Shown: positions 8,575-17,258 of the stretch, in pieces | Position numbering within the stretch: position 1 is the stretch's first letter | Layout of the letters: every line of letters begins with the position of its first letter | NCBI GenBank assembly: GCA_903916735.1 | Contig: CAIWXX010000020.1 | Span: 1-55,128 of the forward strand | Length of the DNA stretch: 55,128 nt | DNA from: an uncultured Acidobacteriota bacterium | GTDB lineage: Bacteria > Acidobacteriota > CAIWXX01 | Direction of reading: 5' to 3' | Made by a program: the position numbers and the translations under genes | Notes under the pieces: model-generated | The model's input: the letters and a program-made list of their open reading frames with translations, nothing else | Databases searched by the model: none | What the model was told of the DNA's origin: nothing

Positions 8575-9747
8575 CTATAGCTCGCGCAATGCCGCAGCAA
8601 CAGGTAATCTCGCCGCTCGAATGGCCGGCATCAGCCCTCCGACGAGTCCCATGAAAAGGGCAAAAATGATCCCCATTGCGACGATCGGCAGTGTGACCTG
8701 GAAGGCAAACGCTGTGTGAGAGAATGTCTGCCAGTTAATTGTTGAAACGGTCATCCCATTAACCGGCAGCGCGAAGAGCGCTCCAACCAGGCCGCCGATG
8801 AGCGAAATGAAAAGCGATTCCAGGACAAATGAGGCGACCACGCTGCCGCCTCCGAAGCCAAGTGCCCGGAGTGTGGCGACTTCGCGTGCACGCGCCGATA
8901 CGGCTGAATACATGGTGTTGAGAGCGCTGAAGATGGCTCCGATCCCCATGACAATGGCGACGAGAAATCCAAGCGAGTGAATAACGGTTGTGATCATCTG
9001 GGATTGCCTCGTATAGAAATCCACCTCTCTCATGACATCCACAGTAAGAGCAGGGTTCGATGTCAATGAGTCCTTCACCGTCTGAAATGTGCCCGGATTT
9101 TGCAGGCGTGCGCATATCGATTGGAAGATGTTTTCCGGCCGATCGAAGGTTTGGGAAAGCAACGGCTGATCGCACCAGATCTCAGAATCCAGGGCGCTGC
9201 CGCCGGCATCGAAAACACCGACGACATCCCATTCCCGACCGCCGATCTTGACCTTATCCCCAAGATTCATTCCGCGAATCGTCAGCGTCACATTGCGCCC
9301 CACGACCAGTTCTGTGACACCAGGATGGAAAAACCTTCCTTCTGTGATCTTCACGACATCCCGGATTTGAAGAACGATCGGTGAGACTCCGCGAATCTGC
9401 ACGTTGGCATCGGTCCCGGTGTCTTTCTTTGGAAGCGATGCAATGCAGACGACTTCGGCCGAAACAAGTGGGGTGCCGTTCGCATCGCGAGCGATGCCGG
9501 GGGCATCGCTGATCGTCCGTTCCTGATCGCGATCGATCGCGCTATCCATCTCGGATGTGGCTCCACCGCGAAGGATCATCGCGTTCCGGACCGAGCCGGA
9601 TGCGACAAGTGTCGCCTGAAAGCCCCGGGCCATCGCCATCATGGCGATAAAGACGCCGACGGCGCCGCCGATGCCGGCGATTGCCACAATCGAAGAAACC
9701 CATCGCTTGCCGACGCTTCTCAGGTTGTAAATAAGCGGGATCGCCAT
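8575..9747 (-). CDS. ABC transporter permease, MacB/FtsX-like (second permease)
   Basis: A 390-residue inner-membrane permease with the MacB/FtsX plan: one N-terminal helix (about 20-40), a periplasmic MacB-PCD-like domain (about 45-265), then three C-terminal helices around 280-380. The last turn reads PAIRAARLPVAAALREL, the usual cytoplasmic tail of this family. The ATG at 9747 is preceded by GAGGAGG with good spacing and lies 2 bp beyond the stop of the preceding permease gene; the longer open frame back to 10161 is antisense-like overlap and is not used. With the neighbouring ATPase, permease and adaptor it should form an export or lipoprotein-release type mechanotransmission complex. Confidence 0.9.
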   Translation of the reverse strand: MAIPLIYNLRSVGKRWVSSIVAIAGIGGAVGVFIAMMAMARGFQATLVASGSVRNAMILRGGATSEMDSAIDRDQERTISDAPGIARDANGTPLVSAEVVCIASLPKKDTGTDANVQIRGVSPIVLQIRDVVKITEGRFFHPGVTELVVGRNVTLTIRGMNLGDKVKIGGREWDVVGVFDAGGSALDSEIWCDQPLLSQTFDRPENIFQSICARLQNPGTFQTVKDSLTSNPALTVDVMREVDFYTRQSQMITTVIHSLGFLVAIVMGIGAIFSALNTMYSAVSARAREVATLRALGFGGGSVVASFVLESLFISLIGGLVGALFALPVNGMTVSTINWQTFSHTAFAFQVTLPIVAMGIIFALFMGLVGGLMPAIRAARLPVAAALREL

Positions 9748-9749
9748 GG

Positions 9750-10889
9750 CTATACCCTCCTCAGTGCATCGACAATCCGTAGGCGCATTGCGAGGAACGC
9801 CGGGATTATGCCGGAAACAACCCCAACCAGGGCTGCCACGAAAAGCCCCACGATCATTTGTACAGGGGAGATGAAAAAGAAGGGCAGGAAGCCATGAGTG
9901 GGGTCGCCGTTGAGCGTAAAGAGTTTGGCGAGGCCGATACCGATTCCTCCGCCGATGACGGCTATTGCCACCGATTCGACCAGCACGATGATGAGCGTCG
10001 CTTCGTCGGTAAAGCCCACTGTCTTCAGAACAGCGAGCTCTCCAGTCCGCTCGCGCACTGCGATCGCCATTGTATTGCCGGTCACAAGCATCAGGGTGAA
10101 GAAAACGACTGTGCCGATTGACAGAATCAACAGCCTGATATTCCCCATCTGCTTGACCCATCCGGCGACGAACATCTTTTCAGGTTCAGTGATGGTCTCA
10201 TTGTTTGAGTTGGAGAACCGCTGATCGATCGCCTTGGCGACTTTCTCTGCATCATTCGGGTTGCCGATTTTCACTATGTACCATCCGACGCGGCCGTTGA
10301 TGAAAGAAACGCGTTCTGAGAGATATTCGTAATCAAACATCATGGGCGTCGTGTCGACCTCGGGGCGGTTGCCATCGAAAATACCGCGAATATTGAATTC
10401 CCATGTTCCTGTGAAAATCGTCCCCCTGATGGGCAGACGATCTCCAACCTTGAATCCGAAACGATCAGCCGTTGTGCGCCCGATGATGCATCCCTGTCTG
10501 TCGGCAAGAAATGCTTCATATTGATCCTTCGGCAGCAGGTACTCAGGGTACATCTTCAAGTACGTGATTTTATCGATCGCAAATTGAGGAAAGAAATTCT
10601 TTGGATCTTGATAGACGCCGCCGAACCAGCTGGCATACGTATCCGCCGTGACTCCATTGATTTGCAGAACCCGTTCCTTATAGGAAATTGGAAGCGGCAT
10701 GATGATGGAGATTTTGTTGCGGATGACAAGCCTGTCGGCGCCGGCCGCTTCGATGCCTCCCGTGAAAGCGCTGTTGATGGCCACAAGGAGGCCGAAGAGA
10801 AAGAGCGCGACGGCGATTGAAAGTATGGTCAGGGATGTGCGGATTTTTTTTCGCAAGAGATTTTTCAGGATCAGGGGAAGAAACTTCAT
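9750..10889 (-). CDS. ABC transporter permease, MacB/FtsX-like (first permease)
   Basis: This 379-residue protein has the same architecture as its neighbour: a helix at about 20-42 (RTSLTILSIAVALFLFGLLV), a long periplasmic domain, and three C-terminal helices with the family's VRERTGELAVLKTVGF coupling segment near residue 280. It starts 2 bp after the ATPase stop codon and ends 2 bp before the second permease, so the three are translationally coupled. The two permeases are divergent in sequence and probably form a heterodimer. No substrate can be inferred from sequence; families with this layout handle lipoproteins, peptides or antibiotics. Confidence 0.9.
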   Translation of the reverse strand: MKFLPLILKNLLRKKIRTSLTILSIAVALFLFGLLVAINSAFTGGIEAAGADRLVIRNKISIIMPLPISYKERVLQINGVTADTYASWFGGVYQDPKNFFPQFAIDKITYLKMYPEYLLPKDQYEAFLADRQGCIIGRTTADRFGFKVGDRLPIRGTIFTGTWEFNIRGIFDGNRPEVDTTPMMFDYEYLSERVSFINGRVGWYIVKIGNPNDAEKVAKAIDQRFSNSNNETITEPEKMFVAGWVKQMGNIRLLILSIGTVVFFTLMLVTGNTMAIAVRERTGELAVLKTVGFTDEATLIIVLVESVAIAVIGGGIGIGLAKLFTLNGDPTHGFLPFFFISPVQMIVGLFVAALVGVVSGIIPAFLAMRLRIVDALRRV

Positions 10890-10891
10890 GA

Positions 10892-11608
10892 TCAGTTCCC
10901 CTTGGTGGCCTCGACGAGCGAGCCTTTTTCGAGGTGGAGGATCTGATGAGCCTTGTTGGCTGCTATCGGGTCGTGAGTCACCATGAGGACTGTCTTGTAG
11001 TGTTCAGCCACCAGCCTCTCCAGCAATTCGATGATCTCCATTCCGTTCTTCCGATCAAGATCTCCAGTCGGTTCGTCGCACAGCAGGAATGTCGGATCGG
11101 CGACGATCGCACGGGCGATGGCCACTCGCTGCTCCTGACCTCCTGACAGCTGGTTGGGATAGTGCTTCATTCGATCGGAGAGTCCCACGATTGAGAGCGC
11201 CATCTCGACGTGCCTCCGGCGATCGGATTTCGATAACTTTGTCAGCAGAAGCGGCAATTCGACGTTTTGAAATGCTGTGAGCACCGGCAACAGATTGTAC
11301 ATCTGGAAGACAAATCCGACATGCCGGGCGCGCCACGCAGCAAGTTTCCGCCCGCTCATTTTCTCGATCTGTTCGCCGTCCGCGGTGATCGTTCCAGCGC
11401 TCGGGACATCCAACCCTCCCAGCAGGTTCAAAAGAGTCGTTTTCCCGGACCCGCTCGGTCCCATAAAGGCGACGAATTCGCCTCTATCGACATTCAGGTT
11501 CAGCCCTTGCAGGACGTGGATAACTTCACTCCCGCGGCGATAGGTTTTATCCAAGTCCCGGACGCGAATGAGAGCGTCCCCGTTATTTATGCCGTCAACT
11601 CTGACCAT
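10892..11608 (-). CDS. ABC transporter ATP-binding protein, LolD/MacB type
   Basis: A 238-residue ATPase that powers the adjacent permeases. The Walker A motif GPSGSGKTT is at 50-58, the signature is LSGGQEQRVAIARA, and Walker B is FLLCDEPTGDLD followed by the D-loop; an H-loop (VTHD) follows. The close match to LolD/MacB-type ATPases, including the FQMYNLLPVLTAFQNVELPL stretch, places it in the 3.A.1.122/125-like group. The gene lies 21 bp after the adaptor gene. Confidence 0.95.
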   Translation of the reverse strand: MVRVDGINNGDALIRVRDLDKTYRRGSEVIHVLQGLNLNVDRGEFVAFMGPSGSGKTTLLNLLGGLDVPSAGTITADGEQIEKMSGRKLAAWRARHVGFVFQMYNLLPVLTAFQNVELPLLLTKLSKSDRRRHVEMALSIVGLSDRMKHYPNQLSGGQEQRVAIARAIVADPTFLLCDEPTGDLDRKNGMEIIELLERLVAEHYKTVLMVTHDPIAANKAHQILHLEKGSLVEATKGN

Positions 11609-11629
11609 AATGCTCCTCTCTCAGCCTTT

Positions 11630-12880
11630 TCACTTTTTCGCTATATTAACGCGCTGCCCATCTTTGAGGTTTTCAGGTCCATGCACAACCACCTGATCGC
11701 CTTCTGATATGCCGGCCAGCACTTCGATATCTGAGCCTACAGACAAGCCTGTCGTCACAGCCCTGCATTCAACCCGATCATCCCGTATGACGAAGACCAC
11801 CTTTTTCCCGTCTTGATCCTGAACGGCCTCTTTGGGCACGAGAGTCCGAGGGGCTGCTGCGGCGACTGCACTCCCTTCTTCAGTCGTTCGTAGGAAGGAT
11901 ACCTTGACGCCCATGTCCGGGAGAATCCGGGGGTCGAGTTGGTTGAATGAAATCCGGACCTTCACCGTGGCCTTCTGTCGATCAGCCGTTGGGATTGTCG
12001 TCCGGACTTTCGCAGGTATGTGCCAATCAGGATAGGCATCCAGAACAGCATCGACTGGCTGGTCCGGGCTGACTCGAGCGATGTAGGATTCGTTGACATC
12101 CACCTCGATTTCAAGTGATTGCATATCTACAATTGTAGAAATTCCTGTACGCGTGAAACCTCCGCCGGCGGAAACGGGCGACACGATTTCGCCGATCTGA
12201 GCATCCTTGGAGACGGCCACGCCGGCAAAAGGCGACCGCACGGTGCAGTTGTCGAGGTTCTTCTGCGCAACGTCAATCTGACGGCCGGCTGATTCGACCT
12301 GGCTGCGGGCCGACGCGAGGCGAGCGCGCGCTAGGTCCATCGCGGTCGACGCGCGATCGAGGTCCTCTTGTGTCACAAATCCCTTTTCCCGGAGCTCCCG
12401 ATTCCTCCAGAGTGTCCGTTCGGCGTCGGCGAGGCTGACTTCCGCTTCAGTCACCGCCCGATCCGCGACGTCTTTCTGGGAACGAGCCAGATTGAGCTGC
12501 GCCTGGTATTCTGATGGGTCGAGTCGTGCCAGAACCTGATCAGCGTCGACTTTCATCCCCTCTTCAATCAGCATTTCGGAAACGCGGCCCGTTATCTTGG
12601 CAGCGACCGTGGCCCGTCGGCGTGGCGTAACATAGCCGCTCGCATCCAGGATGCTGCCGGCGCCACCAGCGGATGCCGCGCGCCTCACGGGTGCGACATC
12701 CACCACCGCAGTGTTGGCAGCTCGTACAAGGAAAAAGATCGAAATTGCGGCCAGCGCGGCAACAACGGCCAGGCTGATCGCGATGATCATTGCCCGGCTG
12801 GAGCGGCTGGAAGATTTTTCTTCACGATCTATTTTCAGGCCTGAAATATCGGGATGTTCCGTTCTATTTTTTTCATCCAT
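11630..12880 (-). CDS. Periplasmic adaptor (membrane fusion) protein, HlyD/RND-MFP family
   Basis: A 416-residue adaptor with a cytoplasmic N-terminus of about 30 residues, one membrane helix (AMIIAISLAVVAALAAISIF), a lipoyl half-motif (GYVTPRRRATVAAKITGRV), an alpha-helical hairpin (about residues 115-195), the second lipoyl half, and beta-barrel and membrane-proximal domains to the C-terminus. It links an inner-membrane pump to the outer envelope. ATG 12880 is preferred over GTG 12934 because a good promoter lies between them, with its -10 only 9 nt before the ATG, and no SD is visible. First gene of the four-gene export operon. No outer-membrane TolC-like gene is in this window. Confidence 0.9.
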   Translation of the reverse strand: MDEKNRTEHPDISGLKIDREEKSSSRSSRAMIIAISLAVVAALAAISIFFLVRAANTAVVDVAPVRRAASAGGAGSILDASGYVTPRRRATVAAKITGRVSEMLIEEGMKVDADQVLARLDPSEYQAQLNLARSQKDVADRAVTEAEVSLADAERTLWRNRELREKGFVTQEDLDRASTAMDLARARLASARSQVESAGRQIDVAQKNLDNCTVRSPFAGVAVSKDAQIGEIVSPVSAGGGFTRTGISTIVDMQSLEIEVDVNESYIARVSPDQPVDAVLDAYPDWHIPAKVRTTIPTADRQKATVKVRISFNQLDPRILPDMGVKVSFLRTTEEGSAVAAAAPRTLVPKEAVQDQDGKKVVFVIRDDRVECRAVTTGLSVGSDIEVLAGISEGDQVVVHGPENLKDGQRVNIAKK

Positions 12881-12889
12881 AGGTCGCAG

Positions 12890-12919
12890 AGTATAAACCC
12901 CAGGGTGTTTGCGGGTCAA
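12890..12919 (-). promoter_or_regulatory. Promoter of the adaptor-ABC export operon
   Basis: On the minus strand TTGACC (12919-12914) and TATACT (12895-12890) are separated by 18 bp. Only nine bases (CTGCGACCT) separate the -10 hexamer from ATG 12880, so transcription should start within a base or two of the start codon, giving a leaderless mRNA. This also argues against the upstream GTG start, which would lie inside the promoter. Confidence 0.6.
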
Positions 12920-13003
12920 TGAGGGACCTAACACCGAAATCCGCCCCTAAGCCGCCGTGATGATAGTGATGAGGCACCAGCCAGACTTCGAGGGTATCCT
13001 GAG

Positions 13004-13050
13004 GGATCAGGGCAGGGGGCTGGATTGTTCCGTCCCAGCCCCCCTGATCC
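13004..13050. other. Strong GC-rich hairpin between the hydrolase and adaptor genes
   Basis: GGATCAGG (13004-13011) pairs with CCTGATCC (13043-13050) and GGGGCTGG (13016-13023) with CCAGCCCC (13035-13042). This gives a 16-bp stem with a 4-nt bulge and a loop of about 11 nt. It lies 45 bp downstream of the SGNH hydrolase stop on the minus strand. No T-run follows on either strand, so it is not a classical intrinsic terminator; a role in 3' end protection or insulation is possible. Confidence 0.5.
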
Positions 13051-13094
13051 GTATTTGCGAGCGACCTATGCGACGTTGTTCGCTTTTTTTAGAT

Positions 13095-14186
13095 CTATTG
13101 ATCCATCCCGAAATAAGCCGCGGCGGCGTCGATCAAGGCTTGTGATAAGAGCGGTCCAACCTTCCTGTTGGCTGTCGCATTGGGGTGCGAGTCGTCGCTG
13201 TTATGATCTCCTTCATAATCATACCTCAACATGTTGGCTGTTGCGCTTCCGTCATCGGGTGCTGCAAGCAGATCGAAGACATTGAAACAGACTATGTTGA
13301 CATGGCCTTTCAGGTAGGCATCGCTCTTCAACCAATTGGCGAAGGCGCGGGCATTTGTGGCTTCAGTGGGGTTGGTCGCCAGGCGGTGCAGGGGAGGTGT
13401 CGACATCACCATGAAGACTCGATCCTTCCGCGTATCGAAGAATTTCCGCATGTCCGTATACCAACGTTTGTACTGATTGAGTGTCGCTTGATCCGGAATG
13501 GCCGAGTTCGGAAAACATGACTTGAACGCGATGACTTCGTGGTTGTTGAGGATGATGGTCCGAGATTTCACGGAAACGGAATCTTTGCCACGCCACAGCT
13601 TCCATAACCCGCCTGGATCGGTGTTGTCGTCAGGGATGTTATAGCAAATTCCCGGGAACTTCCCGGCCGGATCGCGCAAGCCGTCACCGTTGTAACCGTG
13701 ATCCCAGAATTCGAAAACGGTGGAATGTGATGAGTTGTATCTCTTGATATACCCGCGCATGTTCCCCTGAGTGACGAAGCCGTCGCCCGTGGAATGGTGG
13801 AGAAAGAAAAGGTTGGTCAGCCCTTGTCCACCGTTCTTGACGGTGAGTGCCGCCGTTCCGGTCTTGCCCTGAGCGCCGGCTTTGATTTGGACAGTGCCTG
13901 CCTTAATGGCATGGGAGACTCCATTTGCATCAATTGTCACCAGACTCGTCTTCGATGAACTCCACGTGAACGTGATGTTTTCGATGGCGTTGCCTTCCGA
14001 ATCAACGGCCGTGGCCAGAAATTGCCATGTTTTTCCGACGTACAAGTTGAGCTTCATCGGCAAAACCCGGATGCTCGCAATCGATGCCTTCTGCGCCAAT
14101 TCCTCTCCTCGCAACGAGACGGCGAGGGATGAAATAAGAGCCAGGCAGGAAAAGATGACCACCGAGCGAACCTTTAATAGCGCCAT
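13095..14186 (-). CDS. Exported SGNH/GDSL-like hydrolase with N-terminal Big_2 domain
   Basis: A 363-residue secreted protein. Residues 1-28 are a signal peptide; about 36-117 match a bacterial Ig-like Big_2 domain ending TAALTVKNGG. The rest resembles an SGNH esterase/lipase-like fold: the first block is LFFLHHSTGDG with Ser132, and the last is DDSHPN with the Asp-x-x-His pair (331-334), as in the catalytic diad of the superfamily. It may deacylate a surface glycan or bind polysaccharide, but the substrate is unknown. The ATG at 14186 is preceded by AGGAGG at 9 nt; the longer open frame to 14318 has no such site. It is divergent from the GspG-like lipoprotein gene. Confidence 0.75.
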   Translation of the reverse strand: MALLKVRSVVIFSCLALISSLAVSLRGEELAQKASIASIRVLPMKLNLYVGKTWQFLATAVDSEGNAIENITFTWSSSKTSLVTIDANGVSHAIKAGTVQIKAGAQGKTGTAALTVKNGGQGLTNLFFLHHSTGDGFVTQGNMRGYIKRYNSSHSTVFEFWDHGYNGDGLRDPAGKFPGICYNIPDDNTDPGGLWKLWRGKDSVSVKSRTIILNNHEVIAFKSCFPNSAIPDQATLNQYKRWYTDMRKFFDTRKDRVFMVMSTPPLHRLATNPTEATNARAFANWLKSDAYLKGHVNIVCFNVFDLLAAPDDGSATANMLRYDYEGDHNSDDSHPNATANRKVGPLLSQALIDAAAAYFGMDQ

Positions 14187-14446
14187 GTGATATGACCTCC
14201 TGTTGAATGCACGCAAACCAAAACCACGAATATTTCCCCACTTATTAGTATAGCGCACTGGGAAGAGATCTGTTGTGATCTTCATCATGATGACGGCGAA
14301 GCCGTCAAGACAGCTCATCCAGCCAGGAGCTCGTCGATTTTAGGGAGAGCGATGCCGGCGGCCTCCCGGATTGAAATCGTTGCGATGGATGAGAGTCATC
14401 CCGGCTGATGCGATCATGTCCCCGAGAATGAGCCGAATTATTATGC

Positions 14447-14452
14447 TATATT
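14447..14452 (+). promoter_or_regulatory. Candidate -10 element of the GspG-like lipoprotein gene
   Basis: TATATT ends nine bases before ATG 14462, the same spacing seen in the export-operon promoter. No convincing -35 hexamer is found 16-18 bp upstream, so the call rests on the -10 and the missing ribosome-binding site. Confidence 0.3.
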
Positions 14453-14461
14453 TCTCTCGTC

Positions 14462-14842
14462 ATGCGAACGACTGCCATTGCCCTTTTACTATTGTTCGCC
14501 ACAGGTTGCGGATATGATCCGGAACAATACGCAAAAAGCGTCATCAGCCGTAACGCGCGTGTTCGCAATGAAGGCACCGAAATCAACATTCGCGCTGTCG
14601 CGATGGCTCTTGAAAATTATTGCACTGAAAACAATGGATATCCAGTAGGCACCGACTATTCGGTACTCGATACAACACTCTCGCCTGACTATATGCACGT
14701 TCTCCCGGCTCGGGATGCATGGGGTTTCCGCTATCGCTATCAATCGGACGGGAAGAGCTTCCGCCTGACATCCGTCGGCCGGGACGGCATCGCTGGAACT
14801 GCGGATGATATCGTCCTCATTGGAGGAGTTCCAGATTCCTGA
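14462..14842 (+). CDS. Small lipoprotein with a GspG-like (type II secretion pseudopilin) domain
   Basis: A 126-residue protein whose first 16 residues form a lipoprotein signal with the lipobox FATGC (Cys16). The mature part matches the soluble head domain of the major pseudopilin GspG: an amphipathic helix with IRAVAMALENYCTENNGYP, a proline-tyrosine turn, then DAWGFRYRYQS and a C-terminal SVGRDGIAGTADDIV calcium-loop-like segment. True pseudopilins are anchored by an N-methylated hydrophobic helix; here that helix is replaced by a lipid anchor. No other secretion gene is nearby. A TATATT hexamer (14447-14452) stands nine bases before the ATG and no SD is visible. Confidence 0.75.
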   Translation: MRTTAIALLLLFATGCGYDPEQYAKSVISRNARVRNEGTEINIRAVAMALENYCTENNGYPVGTDYSVLDTTLSPDYMHVLPARDAWGFRYRYQSDGKSFRLTSVGRDGIAGTADDIVLIGGVPDS

Positions 14843-14972
14843 AGATCCCGCCGATATGCCGCCACGCATCTCGCGCTGCTCGAATCTGCAACGAGGAATC
14901 GTCCGACACAGGTACAATCCTACGCTCTCTTTCTGCCAACCGGGAACTGGAAACCGCGAACCAGTATGCTTC

Positions 14973-16226
14973 CTAGTGGCGCTGTCTTCTGCTTTCAGCA
15001 ATGAGAACGCGGAAAAGTGACATTGCATCCCGTGCCACAATTTCCCATGAGAACTTGACTCGAGCTATCGACGATGATGCCGTGGCCATTCGGCGGCGTG
15101 TTTCGCGGTCGGAGACAAGCTTCGCCAGCGCCTTGGCAATCGATTCGCTCGATCCAGGCTCCGTGAGAAATCCATTCTTCCCGTCGTCGACCTTATCCGG
15201 TAAGCCGCCGACACGGGAAGCAACGATCGCACAGCGGTGCGCCATCGCTTCGAGTGTCGCGATAGAACTCCCTTCGAACAGAGAAGGAAGGCAGAAGATG
15301 TCAGCAAGTTCGTAGAGGTTGTGGACGATTGTATCGTTGACCCTGCCTGTGAAAATGACACGGCCTTCCAGACCGAACTGACGACTTTCGGCGATGAGTC
15401 GTTGGGCTTCCGGACCGTCTCCGACGATGAACCACTTCCAGCTATTGGCTTCCATGAAGCTTTTGTCTTGGTTGATGTCACGAAGTGCGCGCAGGAGCAG
15501 ATTGACTCCTTTGTTCTCTTCCAGGCGTGAAACCGTCACGCCGATGCATTCAGTCTCGTGCATCTCGAATCTCTGGACGAGAGCCTCCTGTTCGGATCTC
15601 ATCGTGAGCCGCTCACACTCCTCGATGTCGATTCCGTTCGGCAGCACCTTGACCTGATCGGTGCGAAGGTAGGATGACACCTCGGATCTCATACACACAT
15701 CGCTGGCGATGACGCAATCAGATAGCCGCGCGGCGCGTCTCGCGTAGAAGCGGAGTGGAGCATAGCCCAACCATTTGGCTCGATTGTGGGTTTTGAATTC
15801 TTCCATTCCCTGAGGGTTATAGACGACAGGGGCTGTCAGCTTGCCCAGGCGTTTCCGAATGGCATAACCCAATCCAGCGATCCCCTGGGCGTAAACGAGG
15901 TCGACATGATCTCTTTTCACATCGCGAGCGGCCAGCGATCCCATGCGCATCGCGAGGAACGGATAATTGATGGCGCGGTCGAGGATCACGGTGCCTGGCC
16001 GTGTTCCGAAGGGCATGAGGCGGGCACTGACGAATTGAACGCGTGCACTGGGTTCACGATAGAACGGAAACGTTGCCTCCCGCCAGCCAGGCCTCGGCGG
16101 TGAAGTGTACAGGCTCAGCTCGACGCCCTGCCTTTTCAGATATTTGAGCAGATGGTAAATGTGCCGTTCAGCCCCGCCAAAGCCATGGTAGGGGAAGCAA
16201 ACGCGGCTAAGAATTGCGATTTTCAT
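14973..16226 (-). CDS. Glycosyltransferase family 4
   Basis: A GT-B fold sugar transferase of 417 residues. The N-terminal Rossmann half begins MKIAILSRVCFPYHGFGGAE, with the GGAE loop that is usual in GT4 enzymes; the C-terminal half contains the nucleotide-sugar site LPSLFEGSSIATLEAMA (E-x7-E type motif) and VASRVGGLPDKV. It likely adds a hexose to a lipid-linked or surface glycan from a nucleotide sugar on the cytoplasmic face. It stands alone on the minus strand, about 6.6 kb from the main glycan cluster. No SD is seen before ATG 16226. Confidence 0.9.
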   Translation of the reverse strand: MKIAILSRVCFPYHGFGGAERHIYHLLKYLKRQGVELSLYTSPPRPGWREATFPFYREPSARVQFVSARLMPFGTRPGTVILDRAINYPFLAMRMGSLAARDVKRDHVDLVYAQGIAGLGYAIRKRLGKLTAPVVYNPQGMEEFKTHNRAKWLGYAPLRFYARRAARLSDCVIASDVCMRSEVSSYLRTDQVKVLPNGIDIEECERLTMRSEQEALVQRFEMHETECIGVTVSRLEENKGVNLLLRALRDINQDKSFMEANSWKWFIVGDGPEAQRLIAESRQFGLEGRVIFTGRVNDTIVHNLYELADIFCLPSLFEGSSIATLEAMAHRCAIVASRVGGLPDKVDDGKNGFLTEPGSSESIAKALAKLVSDRETRRRMATASSSIARVKFSWEIVARDAMSLFRVLIAESRRQRH

Positions 16227-16569
16227 GATCGCGGCCGTCGGTCAACGTAACTCATGACTCTCATGCGGGGTCGGAAGATAACATCCTACGCAAGCAAAGT
16301 CCAGAGCAAGTCCTGGGCCCCGATCCGCGAGTAAGCGTCTTATCTCACTCAAATTTGTATTGAGAAACCCGTACTCGTTCCGGTACCCGATTCAGTTCCC
16401 GGCTCGATTTGGAGGACTCAATACAAGGCAGGAGGAATGGCCCGGGAGCGAGGCCGGCGACTCGCCAAAGAACGTGACAATTGAATGATAACTTCTTGAA
16501 GCCGGCAACTACCTGCACTGTGACCGCCACCCGATTCGGGACGGCGGCCGATCACTGAACTACGCTCTT
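16227..16569. other. Gap without a gene (343 bp)
   Basis: Between the GT4 gene and the TPR gene there is no supported reading frame. It contains the palindromic dispersed repeat at 16355-16428. The rest (16429-16569) is GC-rich with no clear promoter or terminator. Confidence 0.5.
16355..16428. repeat. Intergenic dispersed palindromic repeat, copy B
   Basis: The element is bounded by a perfect 10-bp inverted repeat, TTGTATTGAG (16355-16364) and CTCAATACAA (16417-16426), around a 52-nt interior that carries GTAC-rich text and GGCTCGATTTGG. The interior aligns with 8484-8556. A stem-forming intergenic repeat of this size resembles REP/MITE-like sequences; a RAYT-type transposase tail is present at the start of the window. 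Confidence 0.55.
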
Positions 16570-17256
16570 CTATTTTTTCTTCTTTTCCGGTTCTCTTTTG
16601 GCTAAGGCTTGCTGATTCAGCGCAATTGCCTGGCGGTATGCCTGGATGGCCAGATCTCTGCGGTTGTTCATCCGATGGATTTTGGCGACCTGCATCAAGC
16701 ATCCGGCTTTTGCTTCTGGGTGGTGAAGGTAGTTCTGGCCCATTTGGAGAATCTTGATAGCGGCATCGTACTGAGACCGGGACTCGAGCTCTCCGACAAT
16801 CTCATCAAGCTCGTTGACCAGAAAGAGATCGTAGCGTTCGGGAAACCCGAGTGTCATGATCTTGGATGCTTCCTTGACTGCATCATCGATCTTGCCTTCC
16901 TCGATCAGCATAATCGTGATTTCATGCTGTGCGCCGGCCATGTCGAAAAGAACGCGCACCTTGTCGAAATCTTTGTCTACTTCCCATGGGACGACGTATG
17001 GCTCAATGAGAATCTGCTCCGCTTCTTCCTGCGCCGCACGAGCCTCATTTTCAGCAGCCATGATCACCACTTTGGCTCGCTGCCGCTGCAATTCCATTTC
17101 TTTGCTGATCGCTTCCTCGGCTTTGCGGCGAGCATCCTCACTCTTGGCCCGTTGCTCGTCTTCCTGCTTCTGTTGATCCTTACTGGTTTGAGCCAGAACC
17201 GGACCGATCGGCGCCAGGGAAAAGATCAATGTCGCTATCGTCGCTGATCTGATCAT
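16570..17256 (-). CDS. Exported TPR-like protein, third gene of the sigma factor operon
   Basis: A 228-residue protein with a signal peptide (1-22, cleavage after VLAQ), a highly charged coiled-coil segment (about 25-75, rich in Lys/Glu/Gln/Arg) and a helical C-terminal half with two or three TPR-like repeats (for example YDAAIKILQMGQNYL and RDLAIQAYRQAIALN). The end is a run of lysines. ATG 17256 follows the anti-sigma stop by 2 bp, with a G-rich SD. It is probably a periplasmic scaffold or envelope-stress component under the same control as the sigma factor; no specific function is recognised. Confidence 0.75.
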   Translation of the reverse strand: MIRSATIATLIFSLAPIGPVLAQTSKDQQKQEDEQRAKSEDARRKAEEAISKEMELQRQRAKVVIMAAENEARAAQEEAEQILIEPYVVPWEVDKDFDKVRVLFDMAGAQHEITIMLIEEGKIDDAVKEASKIMTLGFPERYDLFLVNELDEIVGELESRSQYDAAIKILQMGQNYLHHPEAKAGCLMQVAKIHRMNNRRDLAIQAYRQAIALNQQALAKREPEKKKK

Positions 17257-17258
17257 TT

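Noticed and set aside
9748-10161. N-terminal extension of the second permease frame
   Set aside because: It overlaps the first permease in another frame and has low-complexity composition; ATG 9747 has a strong SD.
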